Assembly: GCA_045541455.1 (NCBI GenBank)
Contig: JAZQJA010000049.1
Location: 1-60,914, forward strand
Source: RGIG9041 sp045541455
GTDB taxonomy: Bacteria; Bacillota; Clostridia; Oscillospirales; QAKW01
Direction: 5' to 3'
DNA length: 60,914 nt
Shown here one piece after another: positions 33,955 to 43,148 of this stretch. Within the stretch, counting starts at the first letter, position 1; each line of letters opens with the position of its first letter. The notes under the pieces are model-generated. The model searched no databases. It saw nothing but the letters and a program-made list of their open reading frames with translations, and was not told the DNA's origin. Made by a program: the position numbers and the translations under genes.

Positions 33955-34447
33955 GCGTTACATTTTCAATGCCGTTAAAGGTTGTTAGTTTTCGTCCTGC
34001 TTCTTTAAAACCCAGTTTTAAATATAGTCCAAACGCCGCCTTATTGGTGGCGTTTGTGTCTATTCTCAAAACAGTACAACAAAGTTTTTTAGCAAGGCTA
34101 TGATAAAAACGCACAAACTCACTGCCAAAACCGCGCCCTTTTAAATTCGGTTCAACGGCAAGTGTGTGCATAACAAGCACTTTGTCGTCTGGTGCTTTGT
34201 AAGCCCAGTCAATCTCGCTGTAAACAGGCATTTGCACTTTGTCAATTTTGGCAGCAGCAACAATTTTACCATTATGTTTTAAAATATACATACTGTCATT
34301 TTTTACAGCATCACATACAGTGTTGCGCGTGGGGTAAACACCGCGCACCCATCCAATTGATGTGTGACCGGCATTTTCACAGTCAAGTACCCGATTATAT
34401 AATTCGGTAATACTTTGTATGTCGTTTTCTGTTGCTTTTATTATCAT
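33926..34447 (-). CDS. GNAT-family N-acetyltransferase
   Basis: 173 residues with the GNAT fold: HNGKIVAAAKI strand, LAVEPNLKGRGFGSEFVRF acetyl-CoA motif A (R/Q-x-x-G-x-G/A as KGRGFGS), and AAFGLYLKLGFKEAGRK motif B. It acetylates an unknown amine substrate. The 3' end overlaps the phosphoesterase gene tail to tail by 29 bp. No close functional partner is evident. Confidence 0.88.
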   Translation of the reverse strand: MIIKATENDIQSITELYNRVLDCENAGHTSIGWVRGVYPTRNTVCDAVKNDSMYILKHNGKIVAAAKIDKVQMPVYSEIDWAYKAPDDKVLVMHTLAVEPNLKGRGFGSEFVRFYHSLAKKLCCTVLRIDTNATNKAAFGLYLKLGFKEAGRKLTTFNGIENVTLICLEKPIQ

Positions 34448-34470
34448 ACCTTCACCGCCTTGTAGTGTAA

Positions 34471-34503
34471 TTAAAGGCTTGAAACGTTAGTTTTCAAGCC
34501 TTT
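34471..34503 (-). terminator. Terminator-like hairpin after the YfbR-like gene
   Basis: AAAGGCTTGAAA and TTTTCAAGCCTTT pair across a short loop; the T-run on the minus strand is weak (TTTAATTA). The gene's stop codon region lies in one arm. Confidence 0.55.
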
Positions 34504-35072
34504 GATAATTCATCAAGCGTTTTTGAATAGTGCGGTAAAATATTTTCAAGGAAATACTTTACGCTTTCAAGTTCGCTGCCTTTAAGATTTTCAAGTATTG
34601 TTTTGTGAGCACTGGAAAAATCACGGTTGCCAATAGACATCTCCTCTGTGCACTTAATAAGTGCCGATAACTTGTCAGCCGCTTTAATTATTTTTTCGTC
34701 GTCACCATCATAGTTAAGATAGGAACGGTAAATTTTTAAAAGCCGTGGGTCAAGTGTAGAGATAAGTGTTTCTTTTGCATCGTTTTCAGCATCAGCATAC
34801 ACGCCCATCATTTGTGCACTTTTATACTTAACGGGTGTTGGCATATCGCCTGTGATAATTTCCGAGCAGTCGTGGAACAGTGCACGCACCGTAATCGACT
34901 CAACATTATAGTTTTTATTAAAAATCTCGTTTTCAATGTTGGCAAGCGCATTTGCAAGATAGGCTGTTTCAAAACTGTGCTCTGACAAATTTTCGTACCG
35001 AGAGTTGTGCATAAGCCCCCAACGGTTGATGTATTTCATTCGTGAAATAAACGCGAAAAACAAGTTGCTCAT
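34494..35072 (-). CDS. YfbR-like 5'-deoxynucleotidase (HD domain)
   Basis: 192 residues with HD-domain ligands: SEHSFETAYLA, LFHDCSEIITGD and a late AADKLSAL Asp. The GDMPTPVKY segment is characteristic of YfbR, which removes phosphate from deoxyribonucleoside 5'-monophosphates. It overlaps the preceding small gene by 4 bp, giving a two-gene unit. It lies near a repair glycosylase, so a nucleotide-pool role is plausible. Confidence 0.87.
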   Translation of the reverse strand: MSNLFFAFISRMKYINRWGLMHNSRYENLSEHSFETAYLANALANIENEIFNKNYNVESITVRALFHDCSEIITGDMPTPVKYKSAQMMGVYADAENDAKETLISTLDPRLLKIYRSYLNYDGDDEKIIKAADKLSALIKCTEEMSIGNRDFSSAHKTILENLKGSELESVKYFLENILPHYSKTLDELSKA

Positions 35073-35380
35073 TTATTTTCAATCCCTTTCGTGTAATAGG
35101 CAACATACGACTCACCGCCGTAGACCAGATTGATACCTGATAGATTCATAAGTTCGTATGCTTTTATTTCGTTAATGGGCGCACGGAATGCGATAAAGTT
35201 TTCACAACTGATAACCAGTTCGTTATCTACCACATTCATAACACCCTGCTTTGCAATTATTGTTTCGTTGCTTGTTTGTTTGTCACGACGCACCATATAG
35301 TTAATTTCCCGACCGTGCCGTGCAGTGATAAGCTGTGCAGACTCTGAAATATTTTGTTTTTTCTTTTTAAAGAATAGCAT
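35069..35380 (-). CDS. Hypothetical protein coupled to the YfbR-like gene
   Basis: 103 residues, starting with a basic FFKKKKQN stretch, then a predominantly beta domain. No motif is recognised. A 4-bp ATGA overlap with the YfbR-like gene shows translational coupling. The ribosome binding site (GGAGATAAAAAAAC) is well placed. It could be a small partner or adaptor of the nucleotidase, which is inference from coupling alone. Confidence 0.6.
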   Translation of the reverse strand: MLFFKKKKQNISESAQLITARHGREINYMVRRDKQTSNETIIAKQGVMNVVDNELVISCENFIAFRAPINEIKAYELMNLSGINLVYGGESYVAYYTKGIENK

Positions 35381-35414
35381 ATTGTTTTTTTATCTCCAAA
35401 ATGTTATCATAAAA

Positions 35415-36257
35415 TCAGTTAATTTTATTTTCTCTTGCATAATAAAATAAATATTGCTGTGCAATTCCGTCGTAGCCGAAAAAGTCAAGACCGTCGCTTG
35501 TGTCGGTGTTGTAAAGCGTTTGTAAAATACGCTTTATCCATACATCTTTCGGAAAACTTTCCAAAAAGCCAAACCCGTACAGCAGTGCGCAGTCGGCAAC
35601 TTTTTGTCCCACACCGTTTATTGTCATAAGTGTTTTGCACGCGTCGGCATAACTCATTTTTGAAACGGCATCAAGGTCAATTTGCCCCGACGCCACCTTC
35701 TTTGCACAGTCAAGAATGTACTTGTCGCGAAAGCCCGCCCGTATAACCGCAAGTTGATTAATATCTAAGCGTGCAAGTGCCTGGGCTGTCGGAAACGCGT
35801 AGTATGTTTTGCCGTCACTTTCAAAAGGTTCACCGAAATTTTCGCACAGTAACCCTATTATTTTTTTAATTCGGGGAATATTATTCGACGCCGAGATTAT
35901 AAATGATAACAGCGCTTCAAACGGCTGTTGTTTTAAAATACGAATACCGGTAGAAAAGGGAATAATGTCTTTTAACACTTTGTCGTTTTGCAGTGCAAGG
36001 TCAATTTTGCTGTAATCACGTTCAAGGTCAAAAAATGTGTAAAACACCTTTTCAAAACTGTCTTTGTCACATCCGTAAATTTCAATGACGTTATCAGTCT
36101 GAGAAAGTTTTAAAAGCCTGCCGTGTGCAACACCTTCAAACACACCGTCACCAACGCTGTCAAACCTGAAACACTGTCCGCATTCAAAAGTTTTTTTAAG
36201 GTCAAACCCCACCGCATTTTGTATTATAATTTTATTTTCAAAATACTTAATATTCAT
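35415..36257 (-). CDS. ogg: 8-oxoguanine DNA glycosylase (OGG1 type)
   Basis: 280 residues from ATG 36257. An N-terminal OGG domain (TFECGQCFRF), then helix-hairpin-helix GVGQKVADC with the catalytic Lys and PKDVW with the catalytic Asp, identify a bifunctional glycosylase/AP lyase for 8-oxoguanine. ATG has no Shine-Dalgarno sequence, and a TATAAT box ends six bases before it, so the mRNA may be leaderless. A longer frame from a TTG at 36287 also lacks a site. Confidence 0.92.
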   Translation of the reverse strand: MNIKYFENKIIIQNAVGFDLKKTFECGQCFRFDSVGDGVFEGVAHGRLLKLSQTDNVIEIYGCDKDSFEKVFYTFFDLERDYSKIDLALQNDKVLKDIIPFSTGIRILKQQPFEALLSFIISASNNIPRIKKIIGLLCENFGEPFESDGKTYYAFPTAQALARLDINQLAVIRAGFRDKYILDCAKKVASGQIDLDAVSKMSYADACKTLMTINGVGQKVADCALLYGFGFLESFPKDVWIKRILQTLYNTDTSDGLDFFGYDGIAQQYLFYYARENKIN

Positions 36258-36293
36258 AACGCAATTATAACATAAAAAAGGAAACAATAAAAG

Positions 36294-36983
36294 ATGTCAA
36301 ACGAAAAAATTTACACAATAAAAATCAACGAGGCTATGAACCAAAAATGCGGCTGTCCGCTTTGCACGCTTGAACAGCAAATAGAACGCGATGAAATAGA
36401 GCGTATACTCGGTGCATCGATGATGGAGCCGGATGTACGCATAAAAACAAACGAGCAGGGTTTTTGCCACCGTCATTTTGAAGCACTTTTGAAAGAGCCC
36501 AACCGTCTGTCACTTGCACTTATGACCGAAACGCATTTGCGTGAGCTTGTCAAAAAACTGTATGCCGACACCGTTTTGCCATTCCAAAAAACACCCGACC
36601 CCAAAAAACAGCTTGCCGTTTTAAATAAAAACCAACAAAACTGTTATTTGTGTTCAAGGATAAACACTTTTATGGCACAGGCTATGGGTGCTTTTGTGTA
36701 TATGTATAAGTCGGACAGTGAGTTTGATGCAAGATTGCAAGAACAACCTTACATCTGCTTAAAACACACCCGTAAACTTTTTGAAATCGCTTGTAAGGGA
36801 TTGTCAAAAGACTTGTATAAAAAGTTTTGCCAAACAGTTAATGATATAAATATTGCTTATGCTACCGAACTTGTGTCCGATGTAAATTGGTTTTGCAAAA
36901 AATTTGATTATCGTTATAAAGACGAGGACTGGAAAAACTCGAAAGATTCGGTAGAACGTGCAGTAAACTTCCTAAAGGAGTAA
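36294..36983 (+). CDS. DUF6062-type Cys-rich protein
   Basis: 229 residues with two Cys pairs CGCPLC (near residue 19) and CYLC (near 119), plus histidine motifs CHRHFE and CLKHTRKL; the two halves look duplicated, each C-x-x-C followed about 35-40 residues later by C-x-x-H. This suggests two metal or cluster sites. I associate it with DUF6062, a family without known function. AAAAGGAAAC is the ribosome binding site. An HD phosphohydrolase gene follows after 4 bp. Confidence 0.75.
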   Translation: MSNEKIYTIKINEAMNQKCGCPLCTLEQQIERDEIERILGASMMEPDVRIKTNEQGFCHRHFEALLKEPNRLSLALMTETHLRELVKKLYADTVLPFQKTPDPKKQLAVLNKNQQNCYLCSRINTFMAQAMGAFVYMYKSDSEFDARLQEQPYICLKHTRKLFEIACKGLSKDLYKKFCQTVNDINIAYATELVSDVNWFCKKFDYRYKDEDWKNSKDSVERAVNFLKE

Positions 36984-36987
36984 TAGT

Positions 36988-37650
36988 ATGATAACTTACG
37001 ATTTAGTAAGAAATGATAAAGAGGTATGTACCCTTATTGAAAAAGCCGACGCTGTACTAACAGCGCTTGGGTATACCGAGCATTGTTTTGCCCATGTTGA
37101 AAAGGTGTCGGGCATTGCAGGTGCGATTTTACAAACGCTCGGTTTTTCTGACATCGATGTAGAAAATGCAAAAATCGCTGGCTTTTTACATGATATAGGT
37201 AATGTAATAAACAGGGAAGACCATGCCCAGTCGGGTGCTTTACTTGCTTATATACTTTTAAACCGAATGGGTGCTAATGTTGAGCAAACAGCAGACATTG
37301 TAACGGCAATAGGCAACCACGACGAGCGTTCCGGTGTTCCGGTAAACCCCGTGTCTGCCGCACTCATTTTAGCAGATAAAACCGATGTGCGCGCCGCGCG
37401 TGTACGTAATGTGTCAGATGTTTCAAGCTTTGATATTCACGATAGAGTAAATTATTCAGTGCGTGATTCACAGGTTACCGTTAATAAAACCGATAGGGAA
37501 ATAAAATTGTCACTTACAATTGATACAACTCTCTGTCCCGTAATTGATTATTTTGAAATCTATGTGTCGCGTATGACACTTTGCAGAAAAGCGGCAAGTG
37601 TGCTTAATGCAAAATTCTCGCTTGTAATAAACAATCAAAAATTGATATAA
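36988..37650 (+). CDS. HD-domain phosphohydrolase
   Basis: 220 residues: HCFAHVEKV (first His), GFLHDIGN (HD pair), EDHAQSG, and GNHDERSG, giving a metal-dependent phosphohydrolase site. It co-transcribes with the DUF6062 gene. The substrate is unknown; nucleotides or second messengers are usual for this fold. A strong terminator follows directly. Confidence 0.85.
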   Translation: MITYDLVRNDKEVCTLIEKADAVLTALGYTEHCFAHVEKVSGIAGAILQTLGFSDIDVENAKIAGFLHDIGNVINREDHAQSGALLAYILLNRMGANVEQTADIVTAIGNHDERSGVPVNPVSAALILADKTDVRAARVRNVSDVSSFDIHDRVNYSVRDSQVTVNKTDREIKLSLTIDTTLCPVIDYFEIYVSRMTLCRKAASVLNAKFSLVINNQKLI

Positions 37651-37684
37651 AAAAATATCGCATTTTTAAAATGCGATATTTTTT
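37651..37684. terminator. Bidirectional terminator
   Basis: AAAAAATATCGCATTTT and AAAATGCGATATTTTTT pair between the convergent HD and proS genes. Confidence 0.88.
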
Positions 37685-37691
37685 AGTGTTT

Positions 37692-39128
37692 TTAATATGC
37701 TTTGCCCCATAAAACCATGGCTTTTGCAGGTTTACCGCAGCATACGCATTTGCCTGAGATTTGTCTTTGCTCAAACGGGATACAGCGCGAACCGGCACCG
37801 GTTAGTTCTTTAACTTTGTCCTCGCACTCCTCATCACCGCACCACATAGCATTAATAAAGCCGTCACCTTTTTCGGTTAATACTTTTATCATTTCATCGG
37901 TTGTTGTGCAATCGTAACTTTTGTTTTCGCGGTTTTTAAGTGCTTTTTGGTAAATGCCACAATGCACTTGTTCAAGTTTCTCGGCTACAGCCTCTTTAAG
38001 CTCAGAAATTTTAACAACAGTCTTTTCGCGATTGTGTCTTGTAACAATAACACATTCACCGTTTTCAATATCACGTGGACCGAGTTCTATTCTAACCGGA
38101 ACACCCTTCATTTCGTATTGTGCAAACTTCCAACCCGGCGAATTGTCGCTATCATCAACTTTAACGCGAACACTGTCTTTTAACATCTGCTCAAGCTCGC
38201 GAGCCTTTTCTATAACACCGCCTTTGTGTGTTGCAATAGGAACAATAACTGCCTGAATGGGTGCTACTGCAGGCGGTAAAACAAGTCCGTTATCGTCACC
38301 GTGAGTCATTATTATAGCGCCGATAAGACGGGTGGTAACGCCCCACGAAGTCTGGTGCGGATATGCTTTTTTATTATCTTTGTCAGAGAAAGAAATGTCA
38401 AACGCTTTTGCAAAACCATCACCGAAATAGTGCGATGTGCCTGCCTGTAGCGCTTTACCGTCGTGCATAAGCGCTTCGATAGCGTATGTTGAAACAGCAC
38501 CTGCAAATTTATCCGATTCGGTCTTTTTGCCTTTAATTACCGGCATTGCAAGATAGTCCTCACAGAACTTGGCATACACATTAAGCATACGCTCTGTTTC
38601 TTCAATAGCCTCATTTGCTGTTGCGTGAGCGGTATGGCCTTCTTGCCATAAAAACTCTCTCGACCGCAAAAACGGTCTTGTAGTTTTCTCCCAACGTACA
38701 ACTGATACCCACTGGTTATACAGCTTGGGTAAATCTCTGTACGAATGTATTATGTTAGCATAATGCTCGCAGAAAAGTGTTTCAGAGGTAGGGCGAACAC
38801 AAAGCCGCTCTTCAAGTTTTTCGCTTCCGCCGTGTGTTACCCACGCAACTTCGGGCGCAAAGCCTTCAACATGGTCCTTTTCTTTATTGAGCAAACTTTC
38901 GGGTATAAACATAGGCATACATACATTTTCGTGGCCTGTTTCTTTAAACATACCATCAAGAATGCGTTGCATATTTTCCCATATAGCATAGCCGTACGGG
39001 CGTATAACCATACATCCCTTAACACTTGTGTATTCTACAAGTTCGGCTTTTTTAACAATGTCGGTATACCATTTTGCAAAATCCTCATCCATAGATGTGA
39101 TTTCGTTTACCATTTTTTTATTGTCCAT
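37692..39128 (-). CDS. proS: Prolyl-tRNA synthetase, short archaeal/eukaryotic-like type
   Basis: 478 residues, lacking the editing insertion of the 570-residue bacterial form. Class II motifs: LCVRPTSETLFCEHY, motif 2 WEKTTRPFLRSREFLWQEGHTAH and GTSHYFGDGFAKAF, with motif 3 region GLVLPPAVAPIQ. The C-terminal zinc-like domain keeps CGDEEC and CVCCGK cysteines. It charges tRNA-Pro. It is monocistronic, and its leader shows no T-box elements. Confidence 0.96.
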   Translation of the reverse strand: MDNKKMVNEITSMDEDFAKWYTDIVKKAELVEYTSVKGCMVIRPYGYAIWENMQRILDGMFKETGHENVCMPMFIPESLLNKEKDHVEGFAPEVAWVTHGGSEKLEERLCVRPTSETLFCEHYANIIHSYRDLPKLYNQWVSVVRWEKTTRPFLRSREFLWQEGHTAHATANEAIEETERMLNVYAKFCEDYLAMPVIKGKKTESDKFAGAVSTYAIEALMHDGKALQAGTSHYFGDGFAKAFDISFSDKDNKKAYPHQTSWGVTTRLIGAIIMTHGDDNGLVLPPAVAPIQAVIVPIATHKGGVIEKARELEQMLKDSVRVKVDDSDNSPGWKFAQYEMKGVPVRIELGPRDIENGECVIVTRHNREKTVVKISELKEAVAEKLEQVHCGIYQKALKNRENKSYDCTTTDEMIKVLTEKGDGFINAMWCGDEECEDKVKELTGAGSRCIPFEQRQISGKCVCCGKPAKAMVLWGKAY

Positions 39129-39208
39129 CGGTATTCTCCATACGTAAGTAATAATAAATTATTATAATATGTAACCGTTTAAAAATCAACATTAATCGGT
39201 AATTTTGC

Positions 39209-39237
39209 TTGAAACAAACCGTTACTGGCTGTATAAT
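39209..39237 (+). promoter_or_regulatory. Promoter of the DUF554 gene
   Basis: TTGAAA and TATAAT are separated by 17 bp, about 30 bp upstream of the start codon. Confidence 0.7.
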
Positions 39238-39266
39238 TATATTATTAAATTTGAAAAGAGATAAAA

Positions 39267-39950
39267 ATGATACTTTTAGGAACACTGGTAAACGGAATAA
39301 CAGTTATTTTGTGCGGTATTGCCGGCGCGCTTATAAAAGAGCGTTTGCCAAACCGCATTTGTGACACGATAGTAAAAGGATTGGCACTTTGTATAATTTA
39401 TATTGGTATTGATGGTGCACTGGCAGGAGAAAACGCGCTTATTGCCATCATTTCAATAGCACTTGGTGCTGTAATCGGTGAACTTATTGATATTGATAAA
39501 CACTTAAACCGTTTTGGCGGTTTCGTTTCTCAAAAACTTGTAAAAGGTGGTGAAAGCCGTTTTGCTGAAGGTTTTGTGTCGGTAACTTTGCTTATATGTG
39601 TCGGTGCGTGGGCAATTACAGGCGCTATGGACGCGGGCATCCGCGGTGACCACTCGTCATTTTATGCGAAGGCAGTGGTAGACGGTGTTTCAACACTTAT
39701 TATGGCAACAACGCTTGGCGTAGGTACCGCGCTTGCAGGTGTTGTGCTGATACTCTATCAAGGCACGTTTGTGTTACTGTCAACGTTTATCGAGCCGTTT
39801 TTGACACAGACAATGGTAAACGAACTTACTTGTGTCGGCTCGCTTTTAATTATCGCAATCGGACTTAATATGCTAGGGATTACCAAAATAAAGGTGGTTA
39901 ATATTCTGCCTGCCGTATTTATTCCGATTGTACTATGCCAATTTATGTGA
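39267..39950 (+). CDS. DUF554 (YqgA-like) membrane protein
   Basis: 227 residues with about seven hydrophobic segments and the DUF554 hallmarks GTLVNGITVILCGIAGAL, GAVIGELIDID, and SVTLLICVGAWAITGAMDAG. The family is a presumed integral transporter without known substrate. It precedes the YhaO/YhaN-like nuclease pair by 7 bp and may share their transcript. Confidence 0.88.
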   Translation: MILLGTLVNGITVILCGIAGALIKERLPNRICDTIVKGLALCIIYIGIDGALAGENALIAIISIALGAVIGELIDIDKHLNRFGGFVSQKLVKGGESRFAEGFVSVTLLICVGAWAITGAMDAGIRGDHSSFYAKAVVDGVSTLIMATTLGVGTALAGVVLILYQGTFVLLSTFIEPFLTQTMVNELTCVGSLLIIAIGLNMLGITKIKVVNILPAVFIPIVLCQFM

Positions 39951-39957
39951 GGATATT

Positions 39958-41004
39958 ATGAAACTGATTTTCACAGCAGATTTACATTTAGATACACGCT
40001 TTTCAGCAGAAAATAATGCAGATGTTCGTCGTTTTGAACTTATTAGTATTTTTTCTGACATTCTCGACTATGCTAAACAAAACAATATTACTACTGTTTT
40101 GCTTGGCGGTGATATGTTTGATTCACCTTATCCGTCAAACGAAACGATGGCATCTGTTACAGCGCTTATACAAAAACATTCGGATATTAACTTTTATGCA
40201 GTGTGCGGTAATCACGACCCGCTTTATAAAACTGCATTTTATAAGTCGGTTCCTCAAAACTTTTTTGTTTTTCCGTCGGCTGTAACTAAAGTGCAGCTTG
40301 ATGATATTGATCTTTACGGTGTGTCGGTGAAAACTCAAACCGATAACAGTGATGCGTGGCATGGCTTTAACGCACAGGGTAGGTTTATCACCCTTTCTCA
40401 CGGTGCACTTGACAGCGACGGTGTTATGGCTTTAAGCAGTGCAACATTGTCCGACACAGGCGGTGCTTTGCACCTTTTAGGCCATATCCATAAAACAAAC
40501 GCATCAGTTTTGCAAAGCGGTGCCCACGCACTCTATGCAGGCTCACCTGCAGGGCGCGGTTTTGACGAATGCGGTATCCACGGCTTTTATGTAATAGATA
40601 CCGACAGTTTGAATTATACATTTGTTAATACTAATGCCAAAATATACAAAGAGTATAATGTTGATGTGACAGGTACAAATTCGCTGTCTGACATTATAAC
40701 TAAACTAAGCAGCGTAACTGTTGCACCGGGCGAAATTGCACGCGCTGTACTTGTCGGTACACTTAAAAAACCTTTCGAAATTGATGTTGATGCGCTTTGT
40801 TCTTTTACCCCTCAGTTTTTAGAAATTAAAGATAAGAGCGAACTTGATATTGATATAATGAAAAGCATTAGTGAAAATACGCTTGAAGGTGAGTTTGTTC
40901 GAATTTTATCGTCAATGCTTGACAGTGCACAAAACGAAAACGATAAACAGACAGTTTTAGACGCAATAAAAGAGGGTGTTTTAGCGTTGGGAGGGGACAG
41001 ATGA
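39958..41004 (+). CDS. SbcD/YhaO-like exonuclease subunit
   Basis: ATG 39958 follows GAGGATATT. The 348 residues hold the Mre11/SbcD phosphoesterase core: TADLHLDTRF, GGDMFDS, CGNHDPL, LSHGAL, LLGHIHK. Partner gene overlap (ATGA) with a coiled-coil ATPase completes an Rad50/Mre11-like complex acting on DNA ends or hairpins. The pair matches Bacillus YhaO/YhaN better than SbcD/SbcC because the partner carries membrane helices. Confidence 0.88.
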   Translation: MKLIFTADLHLDTRFSAENNADVRRFELISIFSDILDYAKQNNITTVLLGGDMFDSPYPSNETMASVTALIQKHSDINFYAVCGNHDPLYKTAFYKSVPQNFFVFPSAVTKVQLDDIDLYGVSVKTQTDNSDAWHGFNAQGRFITLSHGALDSDGVMALSSATLSDTGGALHLLGHIHKTNASVLQSGAHALYAGSPAGRGFDECGIHGFYVIDTDSLNYTFVNTNAKIYKEYNVDVTGTNSLSDIITKLSSVTVAPGEIARAVLVGTLKKPFEIDVDALCSFTPQFLEIKDKSELDIDIMKSISENTLEGEFVRILSSMLDSAQNENDKQTVLDAIKEGVLALGGDR

Positions 41005-43097
41005 TTTACATTAAAAAACTTGAACTTACCGCGTTTGGCAAGTTTGAAAACTACACGCTTGAGCTACATGACGGTGTAAATGAGTTTGTTTTTCCAAACG
41101 AGTTTGGAAAAAGCACTATTACCGACTTTTTATTGTTTATGTTGTACGGCTTTCAAAAAACGCTGTCAAAAAAAATATTGCTTGAAGATAATCTGTTAAA
41201 AAAATATATGCCGTGGAGTAATGTTGGCTATATATCAGGTGCGCTCACTGTTGTAAGTGACGGTGTGCAGTACCGTATCGAGCGGCGCCAGCGTGAAAGC
41301 GCATCGCGTTCAAACACTGTTGTGCGTAATGTGTCAGGCCAAGAGATAATGCTTGATTGTGAACCCGGTGAGTACTTTTTTGGTGTTGACCGTGACACTT
41401 TTGAACGTACTTTTTTAATCCGTCAGACTGACATCCGTTTTTTCGGGACAGGCGGTATTGAAACAGCACTTAAAAACCTTGTTACCACGGGTGATGAGGG
41501 AATATCGTTTGAGTCGGCAATGGAAGTGCTTAAAAAGAAAAAGAGTAAATTCCAACACGGCGAACGCCGCAGCGGCAGAATTTTTGAGATACCTAAACAA
41601 ATAGCAATGCTTGAAAGACAACTTTTTGATAAAAACAAAAAGTTAAACGAGTTGCAAGGTGTGTCACATCAACTTGATGAGATAAGGCACGAAATAACAA
41701 AACTTTCCGCAACACAAAACAGGCTTTCTTCACTGTTACCTATAGCACGCGGTAATATTGCTAAAAAAATGCTTGAAAAACTGCGCTTTGTTCAAAACGA
41801 AATTATTACTCTAAAACAAAAACTTGACGGTGTAAAATTAGATATAACCGATAAACAGTTTGATAGTGCATCAGAGATATTTGCAAATGCCGCTGCTTGT
41901 AAAACAAGACTTGAAAAGGCAACCGCGGATTTAAAGGAACTTGAACAAAAACTCGCTATTTTAAAAGAAGATATTACCGACTTTGATTATATAAAGCAAA
42001 ATAAAAACGAAATTTACTTAAAATTAAACGATAAAGGCTCTGTAAATTATATATTTATAATTCTCGGCGCTATTGAACTTGTGCTTGGTGTGTTGCTTTA
42101 TGTGTTTGTGTCGCCCGCATTTTTGTCATTTACAGGGGTTGGTATTTTGTTTTTTGCACTGGCTTTTTTACTTCGCAAAAAGCCAGTTCTTGAACCCGAC
42201 ATAGTTCGTCAGTATCATTTGTATGTCGAGCGGGCGTCGGAAATTGACGTTTTGACAGCACTTGTTAAAAAAGCTATACTTGAACTTGAAACTGCAAAAG
42301 CAGAGGCTTTTAAAAATGAGAATGATATTAAAAATATAAAGCAAACAATGGGTGTTGACAGCGCACAAGCCTTGTCAAATCTACGTGCCCTTTGTAACGA
42401 GGGCGGACTTGTACGCGCGCGTATTTTAGAACTTGAGCAAACAGAGAAGGAACTGTTGCAGTACGGAAGCGTTACAATGCTTGAAAGTCAGGCACAAAAC
42501 AGCGGCGAACTTGATGTCACTTTGGCACAACTTGAAAATAAGCTTGCACAAACCGTTGCTGAAAAAAATGAACTTACAGCACGCGCCGTATCTCTCGAAC
42601 GTGAAGCCGGTGATGCTGCGATACTTGAAAAAGAGATTTTTGAAATAGAGGCTCAAATATCAGATCTTAATACCGAACTTGAAAAAGCGCAGTATCAAAA
42701 CAAAGTTTTAGATATGGCAATTAGTGCGTTGGGTAGTGCTTATGATAGAATTAACAGTGAGTATTCACCACGTCTTACAGAAAAAGCACGCGGAATACTA
42801 TCGCTTTTAACCGACGGTAAATATGACAGTGTTTACCTTGATAAACAGTTTAATATTCGTATAAAAGCTGATGGCGAACTTAAAGAATTAGGTTATTTTT
42901 CGCGCGGTACTCAGGATGCAGTTTATTTTGCGGTGCGCCGCGCGGTAAGCGAACTTATATCAGATAAAAACGGTTTGCCGGTAATTATGGACGACCCGTT
43001 TTGGTCGCTTGACGATAAACGGCTCCAAAATGCAAAAGAGTATATGCAAAAAATATTCAGTAACTCTCAGGCAATAATCTTTTCTGCACGACAATAA
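41001..43097 (+). CDS. YhaN-like coiled-coil AAA ATPase with membrane helices
   Basis: 698 residues. Walker A is FPNEFGKSTI (near 32), with long coiled coils at about 190-330 and 410-590. Two hydrophobic helices around 350-392 (IFIILGAIELVLGVLLYVF) interrupt the coiled coil. C-terminal signature FSRGTQDAVYF and Walker B LPVIMDDPFWSLDD close the SMC-like head. The membrane hairpin distinguishes YhaN from soluble SbcC. With its partner it likely forms a membrane-associated nuclease complex; enzymatic specificity is inferred from family only. Confidence 0.88.
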   Translation: MIYIKKLELTAFGKFENYTLELHDGVNEFVFPNEFGKSTITDFLLFMLYGFQKTLSKKILLEDNLLKKYMPWSNVGYISGALTVVSDGVQYRIERRQRESASRSNTVVRNVSGQEIMLDCEPGEYFFGVDRDTFERTFLIRQTDIRFFGTGGIETALKNLVTTGDEGISFESAMEVLKKKKSKFQHGERRSGRIFEIPKQIAMLERQLFDKNKKLNELQGVSHQLDEIRHEITKLSATQNRLSSLLPIARGNIAKKMLEKLRFVQNEIITLKQKLDGVKLDITDKQFDSASEIFANAAACKTRLEKATADLKELEQKLAILKEDITDFDYIKQNKNEIYLKLNDKGSVNYIFIILGAIELVLGVLLYVFVSPAFLSFTGVGILFFALAFLLRKKPVLEPDIVRQYHLYVERASEIDVLTALVKKAILELETAKAEAFKNENDIKNIKQTMGVDSAQALSNLRALCNEGGLVRARILELEQTEKELLQYGSVTMLESQAQNSGELDVTLAQLENKLAQTVAEKNELTARAVSLEREAGDAAILEKEIFEIEAQISDLNTELEKAQYQNKVLDMAISALGSAYDRINSEYSPRLTEKARGILSLLTDGKYDSVYLDKQFNIRIKADGELKELGYFSRGTQDAVYFAVRRAVSELISDKNGLPVIMDDPFWSLDDKRLQNAKEYMQKIFSNSQAIIFSARQ

Positions 43098-43141
43098 AAA
43101 AGGGTATGTAAAAAACTATAGTTTTTTACATACCCTTTTTT
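43096..43141. terminator. Terminator with TGTAAAAAAC apical stem
   Basis: A 21-bp stem with loop TATA between convergent genes; the apical ATGTAAAAAAC/GTTTTTTACAT resembles the hairpins at 25292 and 60704. Confidence 0.9.
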
Positions 43142-43148
43142 TAATAAA

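Noticed and set aside
39129..39266. T-box leader upstream of proS
   Set aside because: No AGGGTGG antiterminator motif, no specifier hairpin and too little space.
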